From the NCBI GenBank assembly GCA_017694415.1, contig JADIMW010000068.1, forward strand, positions 1-61,565: a DNA stretch of 61,565 bases, in the 5' to 3' direction. The notes beneath the pieces were generated by a model. The model was not told where the DNA came from and did not search any database. It saw only the letters and a list, made by a program, of their open reading frames with translations. Source of the DNA: Candidatus Caccoplasma merdipullorum (lineage in GTDB: Bacteria > Bacteroidota > Bacteroidia > Bacteroidales > G3-4614). Shown here one piece after another: positions 10,801 through 17,128 of this stretch. The translations under genes and the position numbers were made by a program. Position 1 is the first letter of the stretch, and the number at the start of each line of letters is the position of its first letter.

Positions 10801-13586
10801 TTAGCGGTGTTTTTCACGCCTCTTTCTCTTGGTCTTCTGCGTCCTCCTTTTCTTTCTCCTCTTTCTCTTTCTTGTCCTCCTGTGTCTGCTGCTCCTCTAT
10901 TTCCTGCATCATCTCCACGAACGCTTTGTATACCAGATTTAACTTTTGAGTTTCCCAGTCTACTTTGGGTGTCTGCTGCTGCTTGTCCGGTGTTTCCATA
11001 TTCTTCTATTAATTCGTTTAATATTTCTTTTTTTGTTTTTATTCTACCCGCAAATATATCAATTTGTCCGGATGCTGCATGCTCTGCTGCCGTATTATAT
11101 TTATTAACAAACGATTTAAAGTTGTTCTGACCTTTAGTCAATGCAACTGCAATTATTTGTGTTGCAGTGTTGTATATGTCTGCCGGGTTTGCATCAAACA
11201 AATTAGTCTGCGATATGTAGTCTGTAATCGGCATATTTGCTCTATCGGCTGCATAAATAAATTCAATAGCCTTGTTAATTTCATCAGACAGTGAGTAATT
11301 CTCTCCATTTTGTCCTTTTTTCAGCCTACTGTTATTCAAAAGCGGCATTATTGATTTTATTATCGCTGCTCTTATATTCTTCATCTGGGAGATAAGACGT
11401 ACACTCTGTTCGTTTAATATCTTGCCCACAAGCAATGTTTCGAAAAATTCTTTTCCTTGCGCTGACAGATTGTTCCCATCCATTAATTCGGCCATTTCGT
11501 TGCTGTTTATTACACCGTCTGCCTGCAATATTCGCATTATCTGTGCTATTGTTGCTTTGTCGGAGTATATTTCCGATAACGTATCTTTTTCATCTATCAG
11601 AGCAGCTATTTTTTCTATTGTGGTATCCTTTACTGTTTTACCGGCTTTTACTGCTTTTTCTGTCGGCGATATTGTCTTTTTATCTTCGGCATTGAATTTT
11701 GCAAATGTCTCGGCGTTTAACGGTACGTTTTCTGATACTTCCAATACCAGCCGGGGATGCTGATACCCGGATATTTGCTCTGCCGTAAAACCGTACCTCC
11801 CGGCATGGTATTTCAGATAAGACAAATATTCCGTATCGGTCCCTTGGCTTGCGGCAATCTGTCCGGACATGGTACGTCCATTTCCGGATAATACTATTCC
11901 TTGATTTGTTACTATGACAGGTGTCTGTATTGCGCGTGCATCATAATTTGCTGCGTTCTGCTCTACAATAGTCTGTGCGGACTTATCTGCCTGATAGTCT
12001 CTGTCGTTTATTGTATTGCCGTTCTCGTCGGTCGGGAATCCTTCTGATTTTTGATAACCATTGTTTACGTCGTGGCTTGGCGTTATGGCGTCTGCTTCTA
12101 CAATGACGTAACGACCGTATATTCTTTCTCCGTTGGGCAATATGTATGTATCGGTATTGCCGTATGTACGATTGGATGTTTGATACTTGCCCGTTATATT
12201 TTCTCCGACTTGTTGTGTAACTTGTGGAGTCTTTTTTTGAGATGCACCAATCCGTCTTGCCTGCTGCGCCGTCCAGTAATCATAAGCCTTTTGTGCGGCA
12301 GCTTTCTCGGCAGATATAGCCTGTTGCTCGGCTTTGCGCTTTGCAAACTCTGTTGACTTGGGTTTTGCCTTTTCTGCTTTTTCTGTGGCTTTCTTCGCCT
12401 CTTTTATCTTGTCGGCAATGAAAGCGTCGGCGGTGTCGCCCAGCTCAGCTATGGCCGCGTCAAACTGCTCTTCGGTCATTTCGTACCATAGAGGCTCTCC
12501 GGCTTCATCGACAGGATACTGCTGTTGCTCTTCCTGCTCATTTTTTTCTCTTCTCGCTCTTGTGATTGGATTTTTTTCGCTACCTTTGGTGTAAGAAGAA
12601 TCGGTTTGTGGTACATCCGTACTCCCGATAACAGGGACAGATACATTCTCTTGCGATTTACGAGTATTATTGTCCGACGTAGGAACAAGGTCCGGTCGCC
12701 CGTCATTTTGGGTCTCGATTAAGTACCTTTCAGAATCGAGGGACAATTTATTGTTGAGATGCAGGATTATTCCATTCTGCATCTCTTTTCTCGCAACCTT
12801 TCTGTCAACTTCATGACTACTTATTGACACTTCCATACCGTCTTTCCTAACAGTAACTGTCTCAAAGTGTACATAACGACTTCCGTCAGATTTGATAAAA
12901 GTCTTTAGAAACAGATATTTAGTATTTCTTTCCGCGTTGGGAGACTGAGCATCCTTTTCTATAATAACATCGGGATTAGATAGGGTTGGTGCAACCATGC
13001 CAAAAGATTTCTCTCGTCCTTTAGCAAAGAATTTCGTAATTTGATTGTCTCCCATTTTAACTTGTCCGACAGGAGTTGTTATTGAATTGTTTTCGCCAAA
13101 TATCTCTGCCCAATTTTCAGGAGTAAGCGACAATTCTGGCGCGACTTCGGCTGTTTCTTCCATTTGTGAGAGTAAATCTGCAACTCCTTCGTTGGTTAGA
13201 CGGATACCATTTTTACGTATTCCTCTACCCTGTTCGGCTGTCTGCTCTGTTGTATTTACGTCTTGCCGGTTGAGCAATGTCTTGACGTTATTCCAATAGT
13301 CGTATTCTTGTTGTGCCGCCGTTTGTTCTGCCCTTATTGCTTCTCTCTCGGCCTTTATATCCGACAGAATTGCTATTTTTATTATCCGCTTCTTGTATAT
13401 CTGGGGATTCTTTGCTATCTTTGGCATGTACCATTTGGGATACAGTTCTGTTTGGGGCAATATTGGTATCGGGATTCCCTTGTGCCCGCAAAGTATCATC
13501 AGCAACCGATTGCTGATTCTGCACTTCGGAAGCAGACCAAACGGTTTTTTTTTCTTGTGAATATCTTTTACGAAATACACCTGCAC
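4860..13586 (-). CDS. Giant polyvalent protein: PBECR-like nuclease, DdrB/ParB-like, GNAT-like, LPD1/5-like + zincin (HEWWH), PBECR-like, zincin (HEAVAH), LPD3-like, MuF-C-like
   Basis: 2908-aa ORF with GNGRTMSGQ (DdrB/ParB-like), FGFRGVQFGNWTNQEDRQ...LAHEWWHALDN, ILHEAVAHKGLRALLGEE, IHRFYGAIKIDGIVYRVKTTMKES (LPD3-like), LGRPGKILRSTGIPDLPIEMS (MuF-C-like). The first ~75 aa overlap the upstream ORF and are probably not native. Confidence 0.8.
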   Translation of the reverse strand: MQVYFVKDIHKKKKPFGLLPKCRISNRLLMILCGHKGIPIPILPQTELYPKWYMPKIAKNPQIYKKRIIKIAILSDIKAEREAIRAEQTAAQQEYDYWNNVKTLLNRQDVNTTEQTAEQGRGIRKNGIRLTNEGVADLLSQMEETAEVAPELSLTPENWAEIFGENNSITTPVGQVKMGDNQITKFFAKGREKSFGMVAPTLSNPDVIIEKDAQSPNAERNTKYLFLKTFIKSDGSRYVHFETVTVRKDGMEVSISSHEVDRKVARKEMQNGIILHLNNKLSLDSERYLIETQNDGRPDLVPTSDNNTRKSQENVSVPVIGSTDVPQTDSSYTKGSEKNPITRARREKNEQEEQQQYPVDEAGEPLWYEMTEEQFDAAIAELGDTADAFIADKIKEAKKATEKAEKAKPKSTEFAKRKAEQQAISAEKAAAQKAYDYWTAQQARRIGASQKKTPQVTQQVGENITGKYQTSNRTYGNTDTYILPNGERIYGRYVIVEADAITPSHDVNNGYQKSEGFPTDENGNTINDRDYQADKSAQTIVEQNAANYDARAIQTPVIVTNQGIVLSGNGRTMSGQIAASQGTDTEYLSYLKYHAGRYGFTAEQISGYQHPRLVLEVSENVPLNAETFAKFNAEDKKTISPTEKAVKAGKTVKDTTIEKIAALIDEKDTLSEIYSDKATIAQIMRILQADGVINSNEMAELMDGNNLSAQGKEFFETLLVGKILNEQSVRLISQMKNIRAAIIKSIMPLLNNSRLKKGQNGENYSLSDEINKAIEFIYAADRANMPITDYISQTNLFDANPADIYNTATQIIAVALTKGQNNFKSFVNKYNTAAEHAASGQIDIFAGRIKTKKEILNELIEEYGNTGQAAADTQSRLGNSKVKSGIQSVRGDDAGNRGAADTGGQERERGERKGGRRRPRERGVKNTAKNLQDTSDNNNFTEKETSYERKELVGDDNRGVGEGEQRDDVQTDAGAAAVDSRVSQGDSEMLRRKVDGNRGEVSISKPEVLGTPGLESKYSNTGRSSRIGHDVKIEKTDQQISELLTNKGIKHTSQKVRLSTPQEFHAAISEAKKSNPNGWMVDVHSVDEYADCTLLITDDGLSGVAITPTGDIVSLFSAVKGDYRMQKLIPMAVALGGNKLDCYVVDGDKNLANMYSMFGFKPANKIPFNPQYAPEEFAAWAEEHPNKVPLYVATMYYVGEPQETITNYNADAKADLDAVPTIEDYDAAMQERDALLASELSKVNAANTPEADTAQPAAAEQTTETPGGRIEDYGEQIAGARKDILRDIARTVENTTLQSLISLPFSKAFKRPDLKKALESGALREKDVYFAEAVMAATLSRKKPKAGTRKDRIAKLETGKTGVESWAEEAFSGIQILQELFNAEETERDAIIKRALSVRTYGEEQVKAYQQKLEQWNPGKTFNGTAYPINQIALFYEVLRQINLGDRYDISFPVVAAIPNTSNDYYYLITPNGEKLYYLQKAKTFDNVVSQITYLTKLYNDIEVSEHPRETFDYIGREPIFISDGWLVFESPDARKSPLKILKFDTKEEAEAYREKITKENNKADVSEPVEDKTHNGYYKRYEAVFTNPITGEHLELGIEYDSKESAEASFKDDYQKLNEAANEAIAQKNAETKDNKKGLLEIIKYYDYENKKFKYGIIISDSASKNNPFDTMPLYFAEGIETKEEALSLLEKNKDDWEKKAKEVKERRQRFVYFAGNINTRIGEDYRQGKNVSAEEFATKFGFRGVQFGNWTNQEDRQAALNNAYDSFMDLSRILNVSPRALSLNGELGIAFGSRGSGKANAHYETKEVVINLTKTRGVGALAHEWWHALDNYFARQFDVPAGFATANKKIKLRSAMRDAFNQIVDNIKKSDYHSRSRKRGTYWGAIEEETARVFEEWVAKQLSQHNAYNHFLTEGTGDAQERYARMQYEIYQLFDSEFNLHKGKEQKGLMTYEEFKKTPQALRGFVYPTKEELETFGKDLDNLFDVIQERVDEETGNIALYRDAFLEYSDKQLKEHIPEKDRQWLSGKEAEKVLRKILNKGTEETLPPKIENISEFIVEYRSPVRTILGEFVQIRRETYNKIIKNSRKNVSGTIRATLENPDFVIKDTDASRLYVKLYKKYDGTETYNVTVVNKDGELENYISSVHIKTNNNLLNKIRNGAELYLPSKRNSYEVSSPNSPAPNLTVKYSKESSNVQEPPVHRTGEEAGSRDIIDMTEEELAEIRAKEREKIDRIFGKEYLDNVAKAVEKRKAERKAVVSKAARELRSELAASPDIVLVSDLKDIPEEDLQGKTPQEAIRRMRAKGWYTPGNGKVYINLSMHSTAEDVKATILHEAVAHKGLRALLGEESFGALCDAVYRSMPKKRQKAYEDTYKKIYPNTAEAELRRIIADEYMARLAEGGVRQSIPQRIISAIREFLRSIGIDLDINDADIRHLLAQSYKNMQEADAVKVLDNSALLARLRKAAEETHIKSEAESLYRLGDNNKTFSERVNRAVENKGTVMPNLAEENLKVINIPKHKYKGSVVEAIKQAEEDARKKYQGKTLYYDNYGTAFDYTISGESIEKSVSKKATDKSTNIGIHIAVLNRLDEVIANSIEVEEHPDYKKGTDEERRPENGYNANTLIHRFYGAIKIDGIVYRVKTTMKESRSAVEGNKQYSYEVTNVERLNADALSRSNDLGGLTSSREDALPLAKVIEKETKSYEKWKKVLDASREIDIRFRMDNDLEEVNRRFNEELEQQISGTLPQGHIYKLGRPGKILRSTGIPDLPIEMSSKMLKEHSEAAKHPFNISDLRNLIYTIQKPIAIFKYGNPQKSQNLILGIEQNGKNYLVGVHFNQKRKELIVSDIRGIFPKNNAEWLNWINQDKLLYADKEKIQELINKQRKTLAEVEYLDLDSIANIAKGESRNK
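4885..4985 (-). repeat. MuF-C tail repeat R1d, in its native position at the C-terminus of the giant ORF
   Basis: YADKEKIQELINKQRKTLAEVEYLDLDSIANIAKGE. Confidence 0.85.
10493..10747 (-). CDS. Alternate-frame ORF inside the giant ORF, coiled-coil-like
   Basis: MKGKNSLEMTIEELVKENKEMMSKLTPEQQQWIAEFRKEIAKCCDERW...; same frame as the 10814-10999 ORF, different from the 2908-aa ORF. Confidence 0.5.
   Translation of the reverse strand: MKGKNSLEMTIEELVKENKEMMSKLTPEQQQWIAEFRKEIAKCCDERWTEIEVRSVLVNRKYWERPDWNPNIQTPAEAAELAMM
10814..10999 (-). CDS. Alternate-frame small acidic protein (METPDKQQ family, copy 1)
   Basis: METPDKQQQTPKVDWETQKLNLVYKAFVEMMQEIEEQQTQEDKKEKEEKEKEDAEDQEKEA, conserved with copy 2 at 14643-14792. 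Confidence 0.6.
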   Translation of the reverse strand: METPDKQQQTPKVDWETQKLNLVYKAFVEMMQEIEEQQTQEDKKEKEEKEKEDAEDQEKEA

Positions 13587-14886
13587 TGTTTACGTTCCAA
13601 TAACTGCCGTCTTGAGATAACTCAACAAATAATGTGTTGTTATATTTGTCTGATACTTCTATTATATATGTTTTATTACTATTTCTAACTTTTCCTTCTT
13701 TTATGTCAGTATAATTTTGGGCTACATTTTCCACAAATTCTATAATACTCTTAAATCCAGATTGTTTTATTTGTTGTCCATGTCTTGATTCAATATGTAA
13801 TAATCCATAATCTTTTGTTCCTTCGCTTAACTTTATTGGTGCAGGTATAAGTCCTGTTTCTTCATTTATCTCTCCGAATATGGTTGTTCCGTCAGAAGCT
13901 AAAACAAACGGACACCCGTTTTCATCTAATTCGTTAGATAGTCGATAGGGTATTCCCGTTTGCTTTTGTTGGGATTCGTGAATTGACAAATTGCTATTTT
14001 TATTATCCGCTTCTTGTATATCTGGGGATTCTTTACTATCTTTGGAGTTGAAAGACATGACGAACGGAAGAGCAGAAAGGGCTGCTGCCGCATCTTTTGA
14101 TGTCAGTATGAGGAATTGCCCGCCCTCGCGTTCGGCTTGTCTTTTTAGTTTTTCAATTCCTTTAGCATCTATTCTTCTCCAACCTACAATTTCTACATTA
14201 TCTTTACCCTTGTTTACTTCTAATACAGTAATTGAATTCTTATCAGCAGTTTGTACTGCTATCCAATAATTAGGTCGTTTTATAGGTTGTGTTCGCCCGA
14301 TAAAAGTTGTTATATATAAAGATTTCTTCAATATATCCCTACTTTGCTCAGGCGTTAATTCCGGATGTGCTATTCTGTTCTTTTCAAATATATTCTTCTT
14401 TATAATTATAGGTTTACTATCAGCACCTATAGCATTGGAAATATTCTGCTGTAATTGTGGTAATTCAACGTTGCGAGTAGGAGTAATAAAGTCCTCATTT
14501 GTCAGCTCGTTTAAGTCTTCCAACCTGTCTATTACTAATTTTCCATTAGAATCCACAGGATTGCCTTGACTATCATAACTTCCCGTATTTAATCTTTTAC
14601 TTTCTTTAACTGTACTTCTGTATAGATCTACTCTTTCTTGTTCTATACTTCGTCCTCCTTGTCCTCCTTGTCCTCCGGTGTCTGTTCCTCTATTTCCTGC
14701 ATCATCTGGCGAAAGGCCATTGCCAACATCTGGGCTTTCTGGGTTTTCTCGTCCGGTTTGGGTGTCAGCTGCTGTTTGTCCGGTGTTTCCATAGGTTCCT
14801 GTTATTTCTTTTAATATTTCTTCTTTTATCTTTCCGTATATGGTTGTTCCGTCAGAAGCTAAAAACAAACGGACGCCCGTTTTCAT
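13288..14886 (-). CDS. Polyvalent-protein N-terminal part with two PBECR-like nuclease modules
   Basis: KPIIIKKNIFEKNRIAHPELTPEQSRDILKKSLY...YWIAVQT and LLHIESRHGQQIKQSGFKSIIEFVENVAQNYTDIKEG...YIIEVSD. Confidence 0.65.
   Translation of the reverse strand: MKTGVRLFLASDGTTIYGKIKEEILKEITGTYGNTGQTAADTQTGRENPESPDVGNGLSPDDAGNRGTDTGGQGGQGGRSIEQERVDLYRSTVKESKRLNTGSYDSQGNPVDSNGKLVIDRLEDLNELTNEDFITPTRNVELPQLQQNISNAIGADSKPIIIKKNIFEKNRIAHPELTPEQSRDILKKSLYITTFIGRTQPIKRPNYWIAVQTADKNSITVLEVNKGKDNVEIVGWRRIDAKGIEKLKRQAEREGGQFLILTSKDAAAALSALPFVMSFNSKDSKESPDIQEADNKNSNLSIHESQQKQTGIPYRLSNELDENGCPFVLASDGTTIFGEINEETGLIPAPIKLSEGTKDYGLLHIESRHGQQIKQSGFKSIIEFVENVAQNYTDIKEGKVRNSNKTYIIEVSDKYNNTLFVELSQDGSYWNVNSAGVFRKRYSQEKKTVWSASEVQNQQSVADDTLRAQGNPDTNIAPNRTVSQMVHAKDSKESPDIQEADNKNSNSVGYKGRERSNKGRTNGGTTRIRLLE
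13372..13430 (-). repeat. Linker repeat encoding KDSKESPDIQEADNKNSN, copy 1
   Basis: ATTGCTATTTTTATTATCCGCTTCTTGTATATCTGGGGATTCTTT[GA]CTATCTTTGG, also near 13990-14046. Confidence 0.9.
13872..13990 (-). repeat. ~118-bp direct repeat encoding LSIHESQQKQTGIPYRLSNELDENGCPFVLASDGTTIFG, copy 1
   Basis: Near-identical to 14828-14951. Confidence 0.9.
13990..14046 (-). repeat. Linker repeat encoding KDSKESPDIQEADNKNSN, copy 2
   Basis: See 13372-13430. Confidence 0.9.
14643..14792 (-). CDS. Alternate-frame small acidic protein (METPDKQQ family, copy 2)
   Basis: Reverse translation METPDKQQLTPKPDEKTQKAQMLAMAFRQMMQEIEEQTPEDKEDKEDEV*; below the ORF-track length cutoff. Confidence 0.55.
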   Translation of the reverse strand: METPDKQQLTPKPDEKTQKAQMLAMAFRQMMQEIEEQTPEDKEDKEDEV

Positions 14887-14951
14887 CTAATTCGTTAGAT
14901 TGTCGATAGGGTATTCCCGTTTGCTTTTGTTTGGATTCGTGAATTGACAAA
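14828..14951 (-). repeat. ~118-bp direct repeat, copy 2, with one extra A
   Basis: gctaaaaacaaacgg here versus gctaaaacaaacgg in copy 1. Confidence 0.9.
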
Positions 14952-15094
14952 TTTTGCTTTCGGAATAGTTGGTTTGGGTGCATCCGTGCAAACCTCGGGA
15001 TCGACCCTGCTGTCGGGGATTATAAGGATTGGCCGCCAATTACGCGCATGCACTGTGGCTTGAACAATGGCGATTGCGGAATCTGAACAGGATG

Positions 15095-15277
15095 TTAGTC
15101 GCGATGTTCAGTGGTTGTAAAAACGGATGATCTTTTGTCCTTTCTGAAAAGGGACAGGAAACCTTTTACTACACCATGGTAAACGAAGTAAAGCAACATG
15201 ATCGGTAATCCCACGACGAGGGCGAACCATGTTATAACCGTGAAGGCGGATGCCAAGAATGTAAGAAATGTTTCCAT
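15095..15277 (-). CDS. Small membrane protein
   Basis: METFLTFLASAFTVITWFALVVGLPIMLLYFVYHGVVKGF; hydrophobic segment then basic tail. Confidence 0.5.
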   Translation of the reverse strand: METFLTFLASAFTVITWFALVVGLPIMLLYFVYHGVVKGFLSLFRKDKRSSVFTTTEHRD

Positions 15278-15397
15278 ACTGTTATTTATAACCTGTTACA
15301 AATGTAGCGATTTTTTTTAAGATTGGCATGTATATTTGATTATTAATATTTTGTTCCGATCTATATCGTCATATCTGCTTTATCGTGTTTTTTGCCG

Positions 15398-15946
15398 CTA
15401 CACAAAGTCGCACAGGTACAGGTGCGTATCGTCGTCTATCATTTCGGGTGTTATTTTCGGGTATCGCCGGTTGTGGCGTTTCGGCCACGGCAGTAACCCG
15501 TCTTTGGGATATACGGGATAATTTTCTACTACGGTGTACTTCGACATGTCTGCCGTACCCCGGCGATATATGTTCCATGTTTTCTTGTTATCGACCGTAT
15601 AATGGATATGTTCTGCTACTGTAGGCAACGACAGCAGGGTATCGATATATTCGCGGAAAGTATCGACATCGCCTTTTTCCAATATTATGCGCCCTACTGC
15701 TCCGGGTTTCAACAGTACTTCCTGCAACAACTGGCAATCGCCTTTTTCATATTTTATTTTCCCGTGTCCGTAATATGACGGCAATATGGCGTTTTTTTCC
15801 ATACAGACTCGTATGTCGAAGTACCTTACTCCTGCGGCATATTGTTCTTCGGGGGTTTTATCTTGACACTTGCTTGTAAAGTTTATCAGTTTCATCCACC
15901 ATTTATGCGGTTTCAGATACGTCATCGTGTTATGGCTTCCTGTCAT
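15398..15946 (-). CDS. PI-PLC-like phosphodiesterase domain protein
   Basis: MTGSHNTMTYLKP...QYAAGVRYFDIRV; PLC X-like motif; no signal peptide and an in-frame stop just upstream. Confidence 0.65.
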   Translation of the reverse strand: MTGSHNTMTYLKPHKWWMKLINFTSKCQDKTPEEQYAAGVRYFDIRVCMEKNAILPSYYGHGKIKYEKGDCQLLQEVLLKPGAVGRIILEKGDVDTFREYIDTLLSLPTVAEHIHYTVDNKKTWNIYRRGTADMSKYTVVENYPVYPKDGLLPWPKRHNRRYPKITPEMIDDDTHLYLCDFV

Positions 15947-16122
15947 AATCCTGTTTTTGGTTCGTGGTTATCTTATGTTGTTATGCGTCTGCGAATTTAC
16001 ATGTGGACGATATGGATGTTTTGTTATTTTTATAAAAACAGAAAGGGGTAACGCCGATTTATTCTCGACATCACCCCTTTGGGTTTTTATTTATGAGATA
16101 CTGCTTATTCCTGCCTGCGCTG

Positions 16123-16779
16123 TTATTCGATATATTTTATCTTGTCGGCTTTACGGGGTTTTGCAGCGGGTGCTTCGTCGGGATACCCGAACCCTATGCA
16201 ATAGAGCAACTGATACCCTTCGGAGAAAGAGAGTTTTTTAAGGTATTCGGCTGCGGCATCGGACTTCATAAAGGCTGCCGGCCCGCCGAGGCAACATGAG
16301 CCTATTCCCATCGACCATGCTGATAGTATCATGTTTTCGCCGAGCAGACCGCAATCTATCTGCGACATGCCGTACGAGGGATCGTTGGCTATGAATACTA
16401 CCGTCGGGGCATTGCGGAACATGTTTACGAAAGTCGTGTCTTCTGCAACTTTCGGGTTCTGCTTTTTGTACAGTTCGGTTACTCCGTTTATAAATTCGGC
16501 GTTATCTACCACTCGTATTTCCCACGACTGCTTGTTTTGTCCGTTAGGTGCGTTTATGCCGCACGTCAGAATCAAATCCATCGTATCGCGGTTTACCGGT
16601 ACGGGTTTATACTTTCTTACGCTGCGACGGGACATTATGGTTTCTATGACTTCGTTTTTGTCGGCTGCCGCCTTATCGGCATCGGTTCCGCACCCTTCTG
16701 TTCCCGAACATCCTGTTATTATACTTGCAATAAGGACTGCAGCAATCATGGAAATTTTGCATGATACTCTTTTTTTCAT
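16123..16779 (-). CDS. Nitroreductase-family lipoprotein
   Basis: MKKRVSCKISMIAAVLIASIITGCS lipobox; SRRSVRKYKPVPV...INAPNGQNKQSWEIRVV. Confidence 0.85.
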   Translation of the reverse strand: MKKRVSCKISMIAAVLIASIITGCSGTEGCGTDADKAAADKNEVIETIMSRRSVRKYKPVPVNRDTMDLILTCGINAPNGQNKQSWEIRVVDNAEFINGVTELYKKQNPKVAEDTTFVNMFRNAPTVVFIANDPSYGMSQIDCGLLGENMILSAWSMGIGSCCLGGPAAFMKSDAAAEYLKKLSFSEGYQLLYCIGFGYPDEAPAAKPRKADKIKYIE

Positions 16780-17042
16780 ATTCAATGTGTTTTCTGTTTT
16801 TATATATTTCGGTTGCGAATATAGCAATTTATTCAGTACGTATAAATAAAGCGGCTATTGTATAATCGTTTCATATATGTTTGTCTTTTTTTATAAAGGC
16901 ATCATGTTGTTTAGGTTTTTATACTCCGGTGCTTGTCGGTATGTGCGATTTAATTTGTAAATTGACGTCGATTTGATGGCTATGGTGTAATATTGGTAGG
17001 CTTTTCTGTAATTTGGATAATGGGTGCGGATATTTTACCGAA

Positions 17043-17050
17043 TATATTTG
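17043..17050 (+). promoter_or_regulatory. -7-like element TATATTTG upstream of Fe-S operon
   Basis: TAnnTTTG match ~80 bp upstream of the 17129 start. Confidence 0.5.
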
Positions 17051-17128
17051 CATTGTGGGAGGATATTGGAATAATGGCTTGCCGTTTTTACTTCCTTTTA
17101 TTTTTTAATTTTAAACCTCAAAGCAACC

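Noticed and set aside
12476-12706. 76-aa alternate-frame minus ORF in the giant gene
   Set aside because: No repeated copy and no recognisable sequence features, unlike the METPDKQQ ORFs.
14950-15090. Possible attR copy of the tRNA-Pro 3' end (GGATCGACCCTGCTGTCGGGG)
   Set aside because: Only superficial resemblance; not a convincing duplicate of GGTTCGAATCCTGTCGCCCCGA.
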